Positions 1-10,674 of a DNA stretch of 64,000 bases are shown piece after piece. The position numbers were made by a program, and so were the translations under genes. Below the pieces are notes generated by a model. That model did no database searches. It saw only the letters and a program-made list of their open reading frames with translations, and was not told the origin of the DNA. The DNA is from Eubacterium sp. Its GTDB lineage: Bacteria > Bacillota > Clostridia > Lachnospirales > Lachnospiraceae. The stretch spans positions 220,606 to 284,605 of the forward strand of contig JAFRNE010000007.1 in the NCBI GenBank assembly GCA_017430325.1, given 5' to 3'. How positions within the stretch are numbered: the stretch's first letter is position 1; every line of letters starts with the position of its first letter.

Positions 1-320
1 AGATACTCTGTAACATCATCCGGATCAAGTCCGTGAACAATACATGCCTCAGCAAGTGATTCCATTTCCGCAGCGAAGCAGGTTATACAACCCATTCCTA
101 TACTCATTAATATAACTGAGCTCTGTGGATGGAGACTGAGGATATATTTGATATTCATATCCTTTGTTACAGGCTTTTTAGCAGCCTCAGCGAGATCTTG
201 GGCACTTGCTGCTGCATCTGCAGCTTCAGCAACAGATTCTTCAGCCTTAGCATCATTAACTGCATCAGCCGCTGTCTCTTCTTTATTTATCTCAACATCA
301 TTTAATAATTCGTTATCCAC
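1..320 (-). CDS. DUF1858 (hybrid-cluster-associated redox disulfide) domain protein, cut by window edge
   Basis: The gene starts with GTG at 320, preceded by a GAGGTG ribosome-binding site seven bases upstream, and runs off the left edge, so its C-terminus is missing. The first 55 or so residues are a low-complexity Ala/Glu/Asp-rich stretch. After that comes a segment like DUF1858: a short helix containing LHPQSS, then GMGCITC with a CxxC pair, then an acidic helix and HGLDPDDV. DUF1858 domains carry a redox-active or metal-binding CxxC and are often found near hybrid-cluster proteins. The Ala/Glu extension is not usual for the family. The family call comes from motif memory, and the partner and function are unknown. 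Confidence 0.6.
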   Translation of the reverse strand, partial: MDNELLNDVEINKEETAADAVNDAKAEESVAEAADAAASAQDLAEAAKKPVTKDMNIKYILSLHPQSSVILMSIGMGCITCFAAEMESLAEACIVHGLDPDDVTEY

Positions 321-441
321 TTTGTCACCTCATCATAAACTTCTGATTTCCACACCATACTAATACGATATTTCAGATAATTCAAGCGGAAAACGAGTTT
401 TTGATATATTTATATGCTATAAGTATGTCTTCAGCGGCTGA

Positions 442-2369
<1,928 letters not shown>

Positions 2370-2396
2370 ATTATCATTCCTCCTGATTTCTATTTT

Positions 2397-2423
2397 TTAG
2401 CACTCACTACACTTGAGTGCTAA
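2397..2423 (-). promoter_or_regulatory. CIRCE operator of groES-groEL
   Basis: This is a perfect copy of the HrcA operator: TTAGCACTC, nine bases, GAGTGCTAA. It starts about ten bases downstream of the -10 box and overlaps the expected transcript start, where HrcA blocks transcription. hrcA itself is not in the window. Confidence 0.96.
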
Positions 2424-2433
2424 CACAATTATC

Positions 2434-2461
2434 ATTATAGCAATTATTATATAAAAATCAA
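2434..2461 (-). promoter_or_regulatory. sigma-A promoter of groES-groEL
   Basis: On the minus strand there is TTGATT, a 16-base spacer and TATAAT, directly upstream of the CIRCE operator. The -10 is perfect and the -35 matches four of six bases. Confidence 0.75.
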
Positions 2462-2500
2462 CCCTAAATATAATAATTATTGGTGAAATAATCGTGAACT

Positions 2501-3430
2501 TTATTTGAGCTTGTTTTTACCGTAAATAAAGAGATACTGCTGTGCGTAGCCGGCGTATTTTCCGAAGCGTTCGGTGGCAAAGGCTTCAATCTTATCCTTC
2601 GGAGTATCCGCGTGAAAATATATATCTTCCATGATACGTTTCATCCAGACATCCACAGGAAAAGCTTCTCTTCTACCAAGACCGAAAAGAAGAACGCAGT
2701 TTGCAACCTTTTCGCCGACTCCCTTTATCTTCATAAGAAGCTGTCTTGCCTCATCGGTCGAAAGTCCCATGAAGCTGTCTTCGGTTATCTCGCCGTATAC
2801 TGTACGCCTTACAGCATCCATGATATACGGCGCCCTGAAGCCCGCCTTACAGGCCCTGATATCATCCTCAGTTAACTTACTGAATTCCTCGAGGGTAGGA
2901 AAGCAATATGATGTCATAATTATATTGTCCTGGTTTACAACCTTCAGCTTACGCAGCCTGGCAACATCACTATCAATCTTCTTTCCCGCCATCTCCGACA
3001 GTTGTCTTACAACAGCCTTGATCTGGGGTATCTGCTTATTCTGAGATATGATAAAAGAAATAAGCGTTTCAAAATACTCCTGATTAAGCAGCCTTATGCC
3101 CGGATTCTCTTTTATAACCTCTTCAAGCTCCGGACATGCTTCTATGATGCTTTTCTTTATCTCACCATAATCAGTATCAACATCAAAATAATTACTCCAG
3201 AAAGCCTCATAATCCTCCATAGAGGTATCATATAAGGTCAGATCACTATTTCTCTGAGAAGCAAAAAGTACCCTGCCGCCGGCAATAATCTTATACGCAC
3301 AAAAAGAATTGTCAGTGCAATCATCCGTCCTGACGAAATTGAAGCACTGACCGCATTCCAAACTTTCTTTAAGATCAAAATTTGCAAAATCGGCAAGGAC
3401 AATGTCCTTGCCGTTATTGATAATTCTCAT
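2501..3430 (-). CDS. 8-oxoguanine DNA glycosylase/AP lyase, Ogg1 type
   Basis: This is a base-excision repair enzyme expected to remove 8-oxoguanine and nick the abasic site. The 309-residue protein has an Ogg N-terminal domain (about 1-115, with LKESLECGQCFNF) and an HhH-GPD domain (about 120-300). The hairpin IKGVGEKVANC carries the Schiff-base Lys at about 241, and the catalytic Asp lies in FPVDVWMKR at about 260. The GPD region with FIISQNKQI is intact. It stands alone between groES and a hydrolase gene on the same strand. The start gives the expected N-terminus. AlkA-type 3-methyladenine glycosylase is the alternative, but the catalytic Lys and the N-terminal domain favour Ogg. Confidence 0.87.
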   Translation of the reverse strand: MRIINNGKDIVLADFANFDLKESLECGQCFNFVRTDDCTDNSFCAYKIIAGGRVLFASQRNSDLTLYDTSMEDYEAFWSNYFDVDTDYGEIKKSIIEACPELEEVIKENPGIRLLNQEYFETLISFIISQNKQIPQIKAVVRQLSEMAGKKIDSDVARLRKLKVVNQDNIIMTSYCFPTLEEFSKLTEDDIRACKAGFRAPYIMDAVRRTVYGEITEDSFMGLSTDEARQLLMKIKGVGEKVANCVLLFGLGRREAFPVDVWMKRIMEDIYFHADTPKDKIEAFATERFGKYAGYAQQYLFIYGKNKLK

Positions 3431-3467
3431 TTGTTTTACCCATATGTGCTATAAAGGCATAGTAAAC

Positions 3468-4052
3468 TTATCGAACCATAACCTCATTACCGCTCAGATA
3501 ATCTCTGTAGGAATGAAGCTCACCCTCGAAGGTCTTTTCAAGCTTATCACAGTTCCTGAAATCATCCGGGATAACCTTTGATGGTTTCTTATCAAACAGG
3601 TCAACTCCACCCATCTGAAGAACCTTATCTACAAACTGTGAACAGAAATATTTGTATTTTCTCTCAAAACCAAGATGGAAATAAATAGAAAGTACACCGA
3701 GATAATTATACTTGTATTTCTCCCTATCAGCCTTAAATATGTCTATAGCCTGCTTGATATCCTCATACTGCTCATCAGTAACCTTCAGACGAAGCACCTG
3801 ACATTTTGTCTTGATATCACGTCCGAATATACCTGAATTGATATCCTCATCGATGAAACCACAGTTGAATGGATTCCTTATACCTTTACGCGCAAAGCTG
3901 TACAACTCATACAGACTCTCATCGAGAGCTATAGAAACGTGAACATACGGCATCCTCTTGAAGAAATGGATCACCCTTGAAGGAACCGTTTTTGTTTTTG
4001 TAAGTAAAATATAAACATTCTTTTTCTGTTTTTTATTTTTCTTCTTACTCAT
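3468..4052 (-). CDS. Permuted papain-like (YiiX/NlpC-P60 clan) hydrolase
   Basis: The 194-residue protein has a Lys-rich N-terminus and no signal peptide. It carries the pattern of circularly permuted papain-like amidases: a His in PYVHVSIALD near residue 37 and a Cys in the helix YFCSQFV about 115 residues later. The layout His first, Cys second is the permuted order. Such proteins act as amidases or thioesterases on peptides or lipids, and no substrate can be named here. The next gene upstream is glnS, separated by about 210 bases with no visible link. The clan assignment rests on motif order and length. Confidence 0.6.
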   Translation of the reverse strand: MSKKKNKKQKKNVYILLTKTKTVPSRVIHFFKRMPYVHVSIALDESLYELYSFARKGIRNPFNCGFIDEDINSGIFGRDIKTKCQVLRLKVTDEQYEDIKQAIDIFKADREKYKYNYLGVLSIYFHLGFERKYKYFCSQFVDKVLQMGGVDLFDKKPSKVIPDDFRNCDKLEKTFEGELHSYRDYLSGNEVMVR

Positions 4053-4263
4053 ATTTTTTTCTTTGATAACCCTTTAGTGCATCTACGTTACATTATAAAA
4101 CTACCCCACCCCGCGGATAATACTGATATTTGAACATCATCAGCACGAAAAATCCGACATATAAACACTTTATAATATAACCAATTCACTAACAAAGTTA
4201 AATATAATACAAAGAACCACGAAAAATCAATAGTTATTTTATTATAAAAAACTCTGTTAAATA

Positions 4264-5928
4264 TTACTGCGCCGGCTTATAGCTGCTCTTGAGAGAAACT
4301 ATCCTGTTAAATACAGGCGCGCCCGGAGCTGAATCCTTGCTGTCCACACAGAAGTAACCATTTCTGATGAACTGGAAGCTCTCGCCAGGAACTGCATCCT
4401 TAAGTGAAGCTTCAAGCTTGGCATTCTCGATCACAGTAAGAGAATCCGGATTAAAGTTTATTGAGCCATCCTCGTTGAGTTTACCCTTCTCCTCATCAAC
4501 AAGGTTCTCATAAAGTCTTACTGTACAGTTAGCTGCGTCAGCTGCATTTACCCAGTGAATGGTTCCCTTAACCTTTCTCTCGGTAAAGTTGTTGCCTGAT
4601 CTTGTTGCAGGATCATATGTACAGTGAATAACTGTTATATTTCCATCCTCATCCTTCTCGAAGCCTGTACACTTAACAAAGTATGCACTCTTGAGACGAA
4701 CCTCATTACCCGGGAAGAGTCTGAAATACTTCTTAGGAGGCTCCTCCATAAAGTCTTCTCTTTCGATATAAAGCTCTCTTGAGAAGGTGATCTTTCTTGT
4801 ACCTGCTTCTGGATCATCAGGATTGTCCTCGATATCGAACTCCTCTGTCTGTCCTTCCGGATAATTATCTATAACAAGCTTAACAGGATCAAGTACGGCC
4901 ATCATACGCTTAGCCTTAGGCTTAAGATCCTCTCTTATAACATATTCAAGCATTGCATAATCAACTGATGCCTGGCTCTTACTTACACCGATAAGCTCCA
5001 TAAACTTCTTAAGTGCTTCAGGAGTAAAGCCGCGGCGTCTGAGTGATGCAATGGTTACAAGTCTCGGATCATCCCAGCCGTCAACTGTACCATCCTCAAC
5101 AAGTGCCTTTATATATCTCTTACCTGTGATAACATTTGTAAGATAAAGCTTTGCAAACTCGATCTGCTTTGGTGGATTCTCATACTCAAGCTCTGAAACA
5201 ACCCAGTCGTAAAGAGGTCTGTGATCCTCAAACTCAAGTGTACAGATTGAATGAGTAACGCCCTCGATAGCATCCTCAATAGGATGAGCGAAGTCATACA
5301 TCGGATAGATGCACCACTTATCGCCTGTATTATGATGTGTCATCCTTGCAATACGATAGATAACAGGATCACGCATATTGATATTAGGAGAACTCATATC
5401 TATCTTTGCACGAAGAACCTTCGAACCATCAGGGAACTCACCATTCTTCATAGCTTCAAAGAGAGCAAGGTTCTCCTCGATGCTTCTGTCCCTGTATGGA
5501 CTGTTCTTACCAGGCTCGGTAAGTGTTCCTCTGTATTCTCTTATCTCATCAGCCGAAAGATCACAGACATAAGCCTTGCCTTTCTTGATAAGCTTAACAG
5601 CAGCTTCATACATCTGGTCGAAATAATTTGATGCAAAGAATACTTCACCTCTGAAATCAGCTCCAAGCCACTCTACATCCTTAACGATGGAATCAACGAA
5701 CTCAGTCTTCTCCTTTGTAGGATTGGTATCGTCGAATCTCAGGTTGAACTGACCGTTATACTCCTTAGCAAGTCCATAATTGAGAAGTATGGACTTTGCG
5801 TGACCGATATGCAGATAACCGTTTGGTTCAGGCGGGAATCTCGTAACGATCTTCACGTATTTCCCTTCTGCAAGATCCTTATCTATGATCTGCTCTATAA
5901 AATTCTTAGAAACTACTGCTTCTTCCAT
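4264..5928 (-). CDS. glnS: Glutaminyl-tRNA synthetase
   Basis: This enzyme charges tRNA-Gln with glutamine. The 554-residue class Ic synthetase has the HIGH region [15 protein letters not shown] near residue 35 and the GlnRS stretches DGWDDPRL and LRRRGFTPE, followed by the C-terminal anticodon-binding beta-barrels. The KMSKS loop, MSKRKL in the E. coli enzyme, reads TGKRYI here and keeps only the Lys-Arg. GlnRS rather than GluRS is supported by the DDTNP and GWDDPR motifs and the two-barrel C-terminus. A GlnRS lets the cell charge glutamine directly, but whether a gatCAB route also exists cannot be seen from this window. Confidence 0.95.
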   Translation of the reverse strand: MEEAVVSKNFIEQIIDKDLAEGKYVKIVTRFPPEPNGYLHIGHAKSILLNYGLAKEYNGQFNLRFDDTNPTKEKTEFVDSIVKDVEWLGADFRGEVFFASNYFDQMYEAAVKLIKKGKAYVCDLSADEIREYRGTLTEPGKNSPYRDRSIEENLALFEAMKNGEFPDGSKVLRAKIDMSSPNINMRDPVIYRIARMTHHNTGDKWCIYPMYDFAHPIEDAIEGVTHSICTLEFEDHRPLYDWVVSELEYENPPKQIEFAKLYLTNVITGKRYIKALVEDGTVDGWDDPRLVTIASLRRRGFTPEALKKFMELIGVSKSQASVDYAMLEYVIREDLKPKAKRMMAVLDPVKLVIDNYPEGQTEEFDIEDNPDDPEAGTRKITFSRELYIEREDFMEEPPKKYFRLFPGNEVRLKSAYFVKCTGFEKDEDGNITVIHCTYDPATRSGNNFTERKVKGTIHWVNAADAANCTVRLYENLVDEEKGKLNEDGSINFNPDSLTVIENAKLEASLKDAVPGESFQFIRNGYFCVDSKDSAPGAPVFNRIVSLKSSYKPAQ

Positions 5929-5946
5929 TATATCCTCCGAAAAATA

Positions 5947-8553
5947 TTATTTATCAAATCCTGACGGAAATACTATATCATCATCTGAAGCGTTCTGTAC
6001 AGGTTCTTCTACAGATTCCTCGACAGTTTTTCTGATATTTGCAAATGCGGCTGCTGCAGCACTTACTGTAGGATCAGCCTTTACAGCATTAATCTGAGTA
6101 CTGTTTTCAAACTGTGATTTAGTAAGCACATCAGAGATATCTGTTGTAGCCTGCTCTGCAGCACTTGCTATCTCATTATATTTATCTTCTTCGATTACGT
6201 CAAATGCAGAATCAATTCCGAAAGGTCTTGTCTTCATTGCAGCTTCTCTGCTTGACTCCTCGGTAACAGGTGGAACATAAACGCCGCTGTTATTGTCGAT
6301 AGCATCCTCAAGCTGTATTCCGATAGTATCATTGCTAACCTTCTTAGATGCTCCGCCAAGCATTACGCCTGATGCAGTAACCTCAGAAGCCTCGATAACG
6401 TCAGAGATTTCGATCTTTCCTGTAACACCGCCATCGTATTTCTTAAATCTTGCAGGAGAACCTGAAGTATAATCTGTTGCGGCTGATTTTACAATATTTT
6501 CTTCTACATATACAGGAGATGATTCCTGAACGTAGGATGTTTTTGCCGGCTGTGCATATGACTGAGCCGGCTGCTCATAGGTCTGCTGTACAGGAGCCTC
6601 TTCAGCATAATCAGAAGCTGCATCGTCATCATAAACCTCTGCACCATCTTCGGCATATTCCTCTGCACCTGCTTCAGCTGTCTCTTCCGAATACTCGGCT
6701 ACAGCTTCATCCATTTCCTGATCATAATAATCCTCTGAAGCGGCCTCCTGAGAAGCATCTGCAGTTTCATCATAATACTCTTCTGCAGCCTTATCATCAA
6801 CTGACTGTACATCAGCAGCCACATCATCAACCTGTTCTTCAGAATACGCTTCATCCGATGAATATTCTTCAGCTGCATATTCCTCTGCAGCAGCTGTTTC
6901 GTCAACTGCCTGAGTTTCATCATAAACTCTTTCAGGATTTTCGAAGAAATCATCTGTATTCTCGTATTCTTCTACATTGTCTTCATCATACTCAAGATCA
7001 ACATTAGCTGTCTTCTTGATCTTCTTCTTATCAAGCTTACGCGAAACATTTCCGAGACGGATAACAAGGATGATCGTTGCTATACAGAGAAGTATGAACA
7101 TAGCTGTCATACCGATAAGCATGATCTTAAGGTTCTTCTTTGAGAAGAAGCCCTTATCCTCAACCTTCTTTGTATTGTCTATAACAATTGTATTTACCTT
7201 TTCTGTTGTTGCCTCTGTAACCACTTCAGTTGTTGGTTCCGGGTCAGGAACCAGCTTCGTATATCTCATGAAGCTCTTTGTTTTCGCATCATAGAGATAA
7301 TAATTATCATCACCATTTACTTCATAGCCGTATACGAGGTAAATATCCTTGTCAAGATCGGACACGTATGCTCTGACCGTATCATCACCTATCTTAAGCT
7401 GAGTTTCTTTAAATGCATCCAACATGAATGAAGATGTCATAGGATAATCAACGATCATTATTCTCTGCTTCTCAGAAGTATACTCCTGATACTTCTTAAG
7501 ATAATTCTCTTTTTCCTCAATATAATACCAGGTCTCCGGTGTATCATCCTCACCCTCAGCTGTTTCCTGCGCTCTGAGGCAGATAACCTTGATCTTCTTA
7601 TTCGGAGACTGGTATGCCTTAACAACCCACTTGTCATACTTAGCTGTTGTCTCTGTAAAGCCTTCGGGTGGATCGATTGAGATGTCATCAATAACATCGT
7701 ATTTCTTACCATCGATAGTTGCCACAGGATCACCGAGATCCTCACCAACCTGAATCGTTATAACGTAAGTCTTATATGCGCCATTCTCGGCTGTTACTGT
7801 AATCTTTGCTGTATTTGCGCCCTTCTCGAGGTCCTCGTTACCGCTGATGTAAACCTGTGCCTTCTCATCCTCTGCAACAGCAGAGATGTTAACCTTCTTC
7901 ACAGTCTCCTCAACCTGGAGCTTATACTCTGTAACTGATGGTGAGAATTCCGGCTCAAGCTTTCCCGGATCAACAGAAAGACTCAGAAGGTTATTGTTAT
8001 CAGAAAGGTCTGACTTTGTAGTGGCTTCTGTTGTTGTCTCACTTGTTGTTTCTGAAGTTGCCTCAGTTGTCTTCTCTGTTGTTGCTTCAGTTGTTGCTTC
8101 AGTTGTTGCTTCTGTGGTGGTTGCTGAAGGATCGATGATGGTGATTGGTGCACTTGCCCCTTCAACATCAAGCTCCTCAAGATTCATATTGTACCCTGAT
8201 CCTGAAGCACCAACCCAGGCTTCACCGGCGGCAATAGCTCTAAATGTTATTGTTGTGCTGTCATATGTACCCTTTAAACTCATATGAGTGCCGCTTCCAA
8301 ATGAGCTTGAAACAAACTCAAGAAGTCCGCTGTCATAGCTAAGATCGGCATCGCAGGCGAATTCCTCATCACTGCTCGCACTTACGGTTACACTTACTGT
8401 GTCGCCGACATTTACAGTACCCGATGATAAAGATATCGTTAAATAAACCGGAACTGCCGCATGCGACATTCTCGTACAGTTTGCCATCACCATAGCAAAC
8501 ATAAATGCAAAAGATATTATAAGTGAAAAGATTCTTTTAGTTCTGTTCTTCAT
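5947..8553 (-). CDS. Membrane-anchored cohesin-like/cadherin-like receptor with acidic cytoplasmic tail
   Basis: The 868-residue protein has a signal peptide (1-32). A cohesin-like beta domain follows (about 36-141, VGDTVSVTVSAS then LSYDSGLLEFVSSSF). Next come a Thr/Glu linker (142-180), a cadherin-like beta-sandwich (about 185-270, with NNNLLSLSV and ITVTAENGAYKTY), a second globular region (275-435), another TTE linker, one transmembrane helix (about 475-500) and a basic stop-transfer segment. The tail of about 360 residues is rich in Glu, Asp, Ala and Tyr and should be cytoplasmic. The gene lies 24 bases downstream of a dockerin-bearing glucosaminidase, so it may be that enzyme's docking receptor. 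No LPXTG, SLH or catalytic domain is seen. The cohesin call is by resemblance and is less sure than the topology. Confidence 0.7.
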   Translation of the reverse strand: MKNRTKRIFSLIISFAFMFAMVMANCTRMSHAAVPVYLTISLSSGTVNVGDTVSVTVSASSDEEFACDADLSYDSGLLEFVSSSFGSGTHMSLKGTYDSTTITFRAIAAGEAWVGASGSGYNMNLEELDVEGASAPITIIDPSATTTEATTEATTEATTEKTTEATSETTSETTTEATTKSDLSDNNNLLSLSVDPGKLEPEFSPSVTEYKLQVEETVKKVNISAVAEDEKAQVYISGNEDLEKGANTAKITVTAENGAYKTYVITIQVGEDLGDPVATIDGKKYDVIDDISIDPPEGFTETTAKYDKWVVKAYQSPNKKIKVICLRAQETAEGEDDTPETWYYIEEKENYLKKYQEYTSEKQRIMIVDYPMTSSFMLDAFKETQLKIGDDTVRAYVSDLDKDIYLVYGYEVNGDDNYYLYDAKTKSFMRYTKLVPDPEPTTEVVTEATTEKVNTIVIDNTKKVEDKGFFSKKNLKIMLIGMTAMFILLCIATIILVIRLGNVSRKLDKKKIKKTANVDLEYDEDNVEEYENTDDFFENPERVYDETQAVDETAAAEEYAAEEYSSDEAYSEEQVDDVAADVQSVDDKAAEEYYDETADASQEAASEDYYDQEMDEAVAEYSEETAEAGAEEYAEDGAEVYDDDAASDYAEEAPVQQTYEQPAQSYAQPAKTSYVQESSPVYVEENIVKSAATDYTSGSPARFKKYDGGVTGKIEISDVIEASEVTASGVMLGGASKKVSNDTIGIQLEDAIDNNSGVYVPPVTEESSREAAMKTRPFGIDSAFDVIEEDKYNEIASAAEQATTDISDVLTKSQFENSTQINAVKADPTVSAAAAAFANIRKTVEESVEEPVQNASDDDIVFPSGFDK

Positions 8554-8577
8554 TATGAGACCCCTTTATTTGTTATT

Positions 8578-10260
8578 CTAATTCCATTCAATCTTCTCAA
8601 GACCGACAATATGCCTTTGTATAAATATAATATCAAGTGCATTTACCTTGTCGTCGCCGTTAATATCAGCGAGAGCCTTGCTTTCGTCCGTAAGCTTGTC
8701 GAGACCGACTATAAGCCTCTGGACATATATGATATCAAGGGCATTTATCTTATCGTCACCGTTAAGATCTCCCCTGTGAACGTTATTTGTTGAAGGTGCT
8801 TCCGTAGTATTTTCGGTGCTTTCGGTGTTTTGTCCTTCCTTAACATTATTATCTCTTTTTACAGTCAGATAATATTTTCTGACCGAACCATTCTCGGCAG
8901 TAACAACAATCTCCAACTTATTTTCGCCATCCTTGAGCGAAATATCGCCCGTTCCGGATACATCTGCATTTGAATTAACGCGCTCAGCAGAAACCGTGAT
9001 GGTCTTGGTACTGTCCGGTACCGCTACCGTGTACTCTGTCTCGTCTCCGGAGAACTTTGATGAAAACTTGTAGCCATTAACTGAAAGTGAACTCAACCAG
9101 TTATTCGGACTTCCGCTGTCTGCAGGCTTTGAAACAGCTTCAGACGGCATATCTGTATATACCGGAATCTCAAATACAAAGGATGAATCGATCAGCTTCT
9201 TACTGACATAAGCATCATATTCAAGACTTGACTCTGTAGCCGGAGCCTGAATATTACTCATATACTGGTTATAGTAAAGATTATCTCTGTTTGTTACGTT
9301 GAACTTTTGAGTGTAGATCGTATTTTGTCCTTCGCTGATGAAATCCTCTGAAAGGTACTGCGCACCACCCATTATCGACTTGTAAACCGAATTCCATGGT
9401 CTGCCGTAGGAACCTGAACCCGCTGCATATCTGAGTCCGTTAAGAACCGCATCGCCCACAGCCGAGTCAAAAGCGCCAATATTGAAATAATTGTAAATAC
9501 CATCATAAGATGTTGAATTACCCAGCGATGCAACACCTGCCGAGCTGCCCATCTCAAGTCTGATTCTTGAAGCAAGATGATATGCACTGATTCCATAGGC
9601 CTCAGCAGCCTCAAGGATTATCTGTGAATATTTCTTATCATCACCAGGCTGTGCTTTTCTCTTGCTTGCCTTCTCTTCACCAAATACGTCCTTAAACAGC
9701 TGCGCCGGAGTTGTATTATACATGAAGGAATCTTCAAGGATAGCCTCAATACCGTTTATATTCTGATAGCCCTTCTGATAATCCAGTGTCTCGAAGGCAA
9801 AAACATATTCCTCATAGAGATAAGTTCTTGGATCCATATAATATGCAAGTATCTCATCAGAAGCCGCATACCATACCGAACCGTCATATGGTGAATATGA
9901 ATCAATGAACCAGTTATAACCAACTACAGTTGAACGCCAATTATAATGTGGTGAATAATATGATCCATATATCAGATTATTGACTCTGCCCGGTATATTT
10001 TTCTCGCCCTCTATTACTTCGCTCCAGGACAAGCCTGTCTTCTTAGCCTTAAATATCCATTGAGGATGAAGCGCATGAAGATCACGCAGATAGGGCTTAT
10101 AGCTTTCAGGAAAGCCCTCCTTCTTCATCTGCTCCTCAAATTTGCTGTCCGCAGCATAAACATTTCTGTTCATCTTGAAAATAGGAATATTAAAGGACAG
10201 GCACGCTATACACATGACTGTCAGGATTGCTATGAACTTATTTAATCGTTTATTTTTCAT
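8578..10260 (-). CDS. Secreted glucosaminidase with cadherin-like and dockerin type I domains
   Basis: The 560-residue protein has a signal peptide (1-37). A glucosaminidase-like domain (about 140-340) holds AYHLASRIRLEMG with a likely catalytic Glu at about 236, then YNYFNIGAFDS and the GGAQYLSEDFI helix. A cadherin-like sandwich (about 388-468) and a Thr/Glu/Asn linker follow. The C-terminal dockerin (about 497-555) has two calcium-loop repeats, GDLNGDDKINALDI and ADINGDDKVNALDI. The enzyme class cleaves N-acetylglucosaminyl bonds of peptidoglycan. The dockerin should bind a cohesin, and the next gene, 24 bases downstream on the same strand, encodes a cohesin-like membrane protein. The dockerin call is strong; the exact bond cut is inferred. 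Confidence 0.85.
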   Translation of the reverse strand: MKNKRLNKFIAILTVMCIACLSFNIPIFKMNRNVYAADSKFEEQMKKEGFPESYKPYLRDLHALHPQWIFKAKKTGLSWSEVIEGEKNIPGRVNNLIYGSYYSPHYNWRSTVVGYNWFIDSYSPYDGSVWYAASDEILAYYMDPRTYLYEEYVFAFETLDYQKGYQNINGIEAILEDSFMYNTTPAQLFKDVFGEEKASKRKAQPGDDKKYSQIILEAAEAYGISAYHLASRIRLEMGSSAGVASLGNSTSYDGIYNYFNIGAFDSAVGDAVLNGLRYAAGSGSYGRPWNSVYKSIMGGAQYLSEDFISEGQNTIYTQKFNVTNRDNLYYNQYMSNIQAPATESSLEYDAYVSKKLIDSSFVFEIPVYTDMPSEAVSKPADSGSPNNWLSSLSVNGYKFSSKFSGDETEYTVAVPDSTKTITVSAERVNSNADVSGTGDISLKDGENKLEIVVTAENGSVRKYYLTVKRDNNVKEGQNTESTENTTEAPSTNNVHRGDLNGDDKINALDIIYVQRLIVGLDKLTDESKALADINGDDKVNALDIIFIQRHIVGLEKIEWN

Positions 10261-10519
10261 CAGAATTCACCCATTTAAGCCCATAATCGGAGATATTATA
10301 GCACATACTTTTTTATAACTCAATGCCAGAACCGCATAATTATTACGAATTTCCGCAAAATATAGGAGTTTTCACAAATCAGTTCATCAAGATAATGCGT
10401 TTTTCATACATTACTATAATTAGATTATGTAACCCTACATTATCAGTATATCATAAATATCTTATTATAATTCTAAAGAAATCCTTAAAAAATCACGCAA
10501 ATCAGCCATTTCTGAGCGT
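10261..10519. other. Intergenic region upstream of the dockerin gene
   Basis: This is about 260 AT-rich bases between the dockerin glucosaminidase start and the tRNA-Thr terminator. It should hold the promoter for the glucosaminidase/cohesin pair. I could not pick out a convincing -35/-10 pair, riboswitch or small gene. Confidence 0.4.
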
Positions 10520-10546
10520 AAAAAAAGCGGTACCTTACGTACCGCT
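10520..10546 (-). terminator. Terminator after tRNA-Thr
   Basis: On the minus strand there is an 8-bp perfect stem AGCGGTAC/GTACCGCT with a 5-base loop, followed by a run of T. It lies eight bases beyond the tRNA 3' end and would end the sigH/tRNA-Thr transcript. Confidence 0.88.
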
Positions 10547-10553
10547 CTGTATA

Positions 10554-10626
10554 AGCTATTAACGGGAATCGAACCCGTGACCTCAACATTACCGATGTTG
10601 CGCTCTACCGACTGAGCTATAATAGC
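10554..10626 (-). tRNA. tRNA-Thr (anticodon GGT)
   Basis: The 73-base cloverleaf has a 7-bp acceptor stem GCTATTA/TAATAGC, D arm GCTC/GAGC, anticodon stem CAACA/TGTTG with loop TCGGTAA (anticodon GGT), and T arm ACGGG/CCCGT with TTCGATT. CCA is not encoded. It sits 48 bases after sigH and just before a strong terminator. Confidence 0.97.
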
Positions 10627-10674
10627 AAAACTGACTTTTAGATAATAATAAAAATATACATATTTGTCAATCAT

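Noticed and set aside
4105..4125. CCACCCCGCGG stretch, T-box-like at first sight
   Set aside because: The T-box core AGGGTGGNACCGCG is not present on either strand, and the gene downstream on minus is not a synthetase or amino acid gene.
6450..7007. Plus-strand open frame of 185 codons rich in His, Leu and Pro
   Set aside because: It is the antisense of the acidic tail of the cohesin-like protein; the composition follows from that and there is no ribosome-binding site.
8079..8112. Tandem repeats considered as a CRISPR array
   Set aside because: The unit is 12 bases, in frame, with no spacers, and codes for TTEA linkers.
10465..10674. Open frame of 69 codons on minus
   Set aside because: It runs through tRNA-Thr and its terminator and has no ribosome-binding site.
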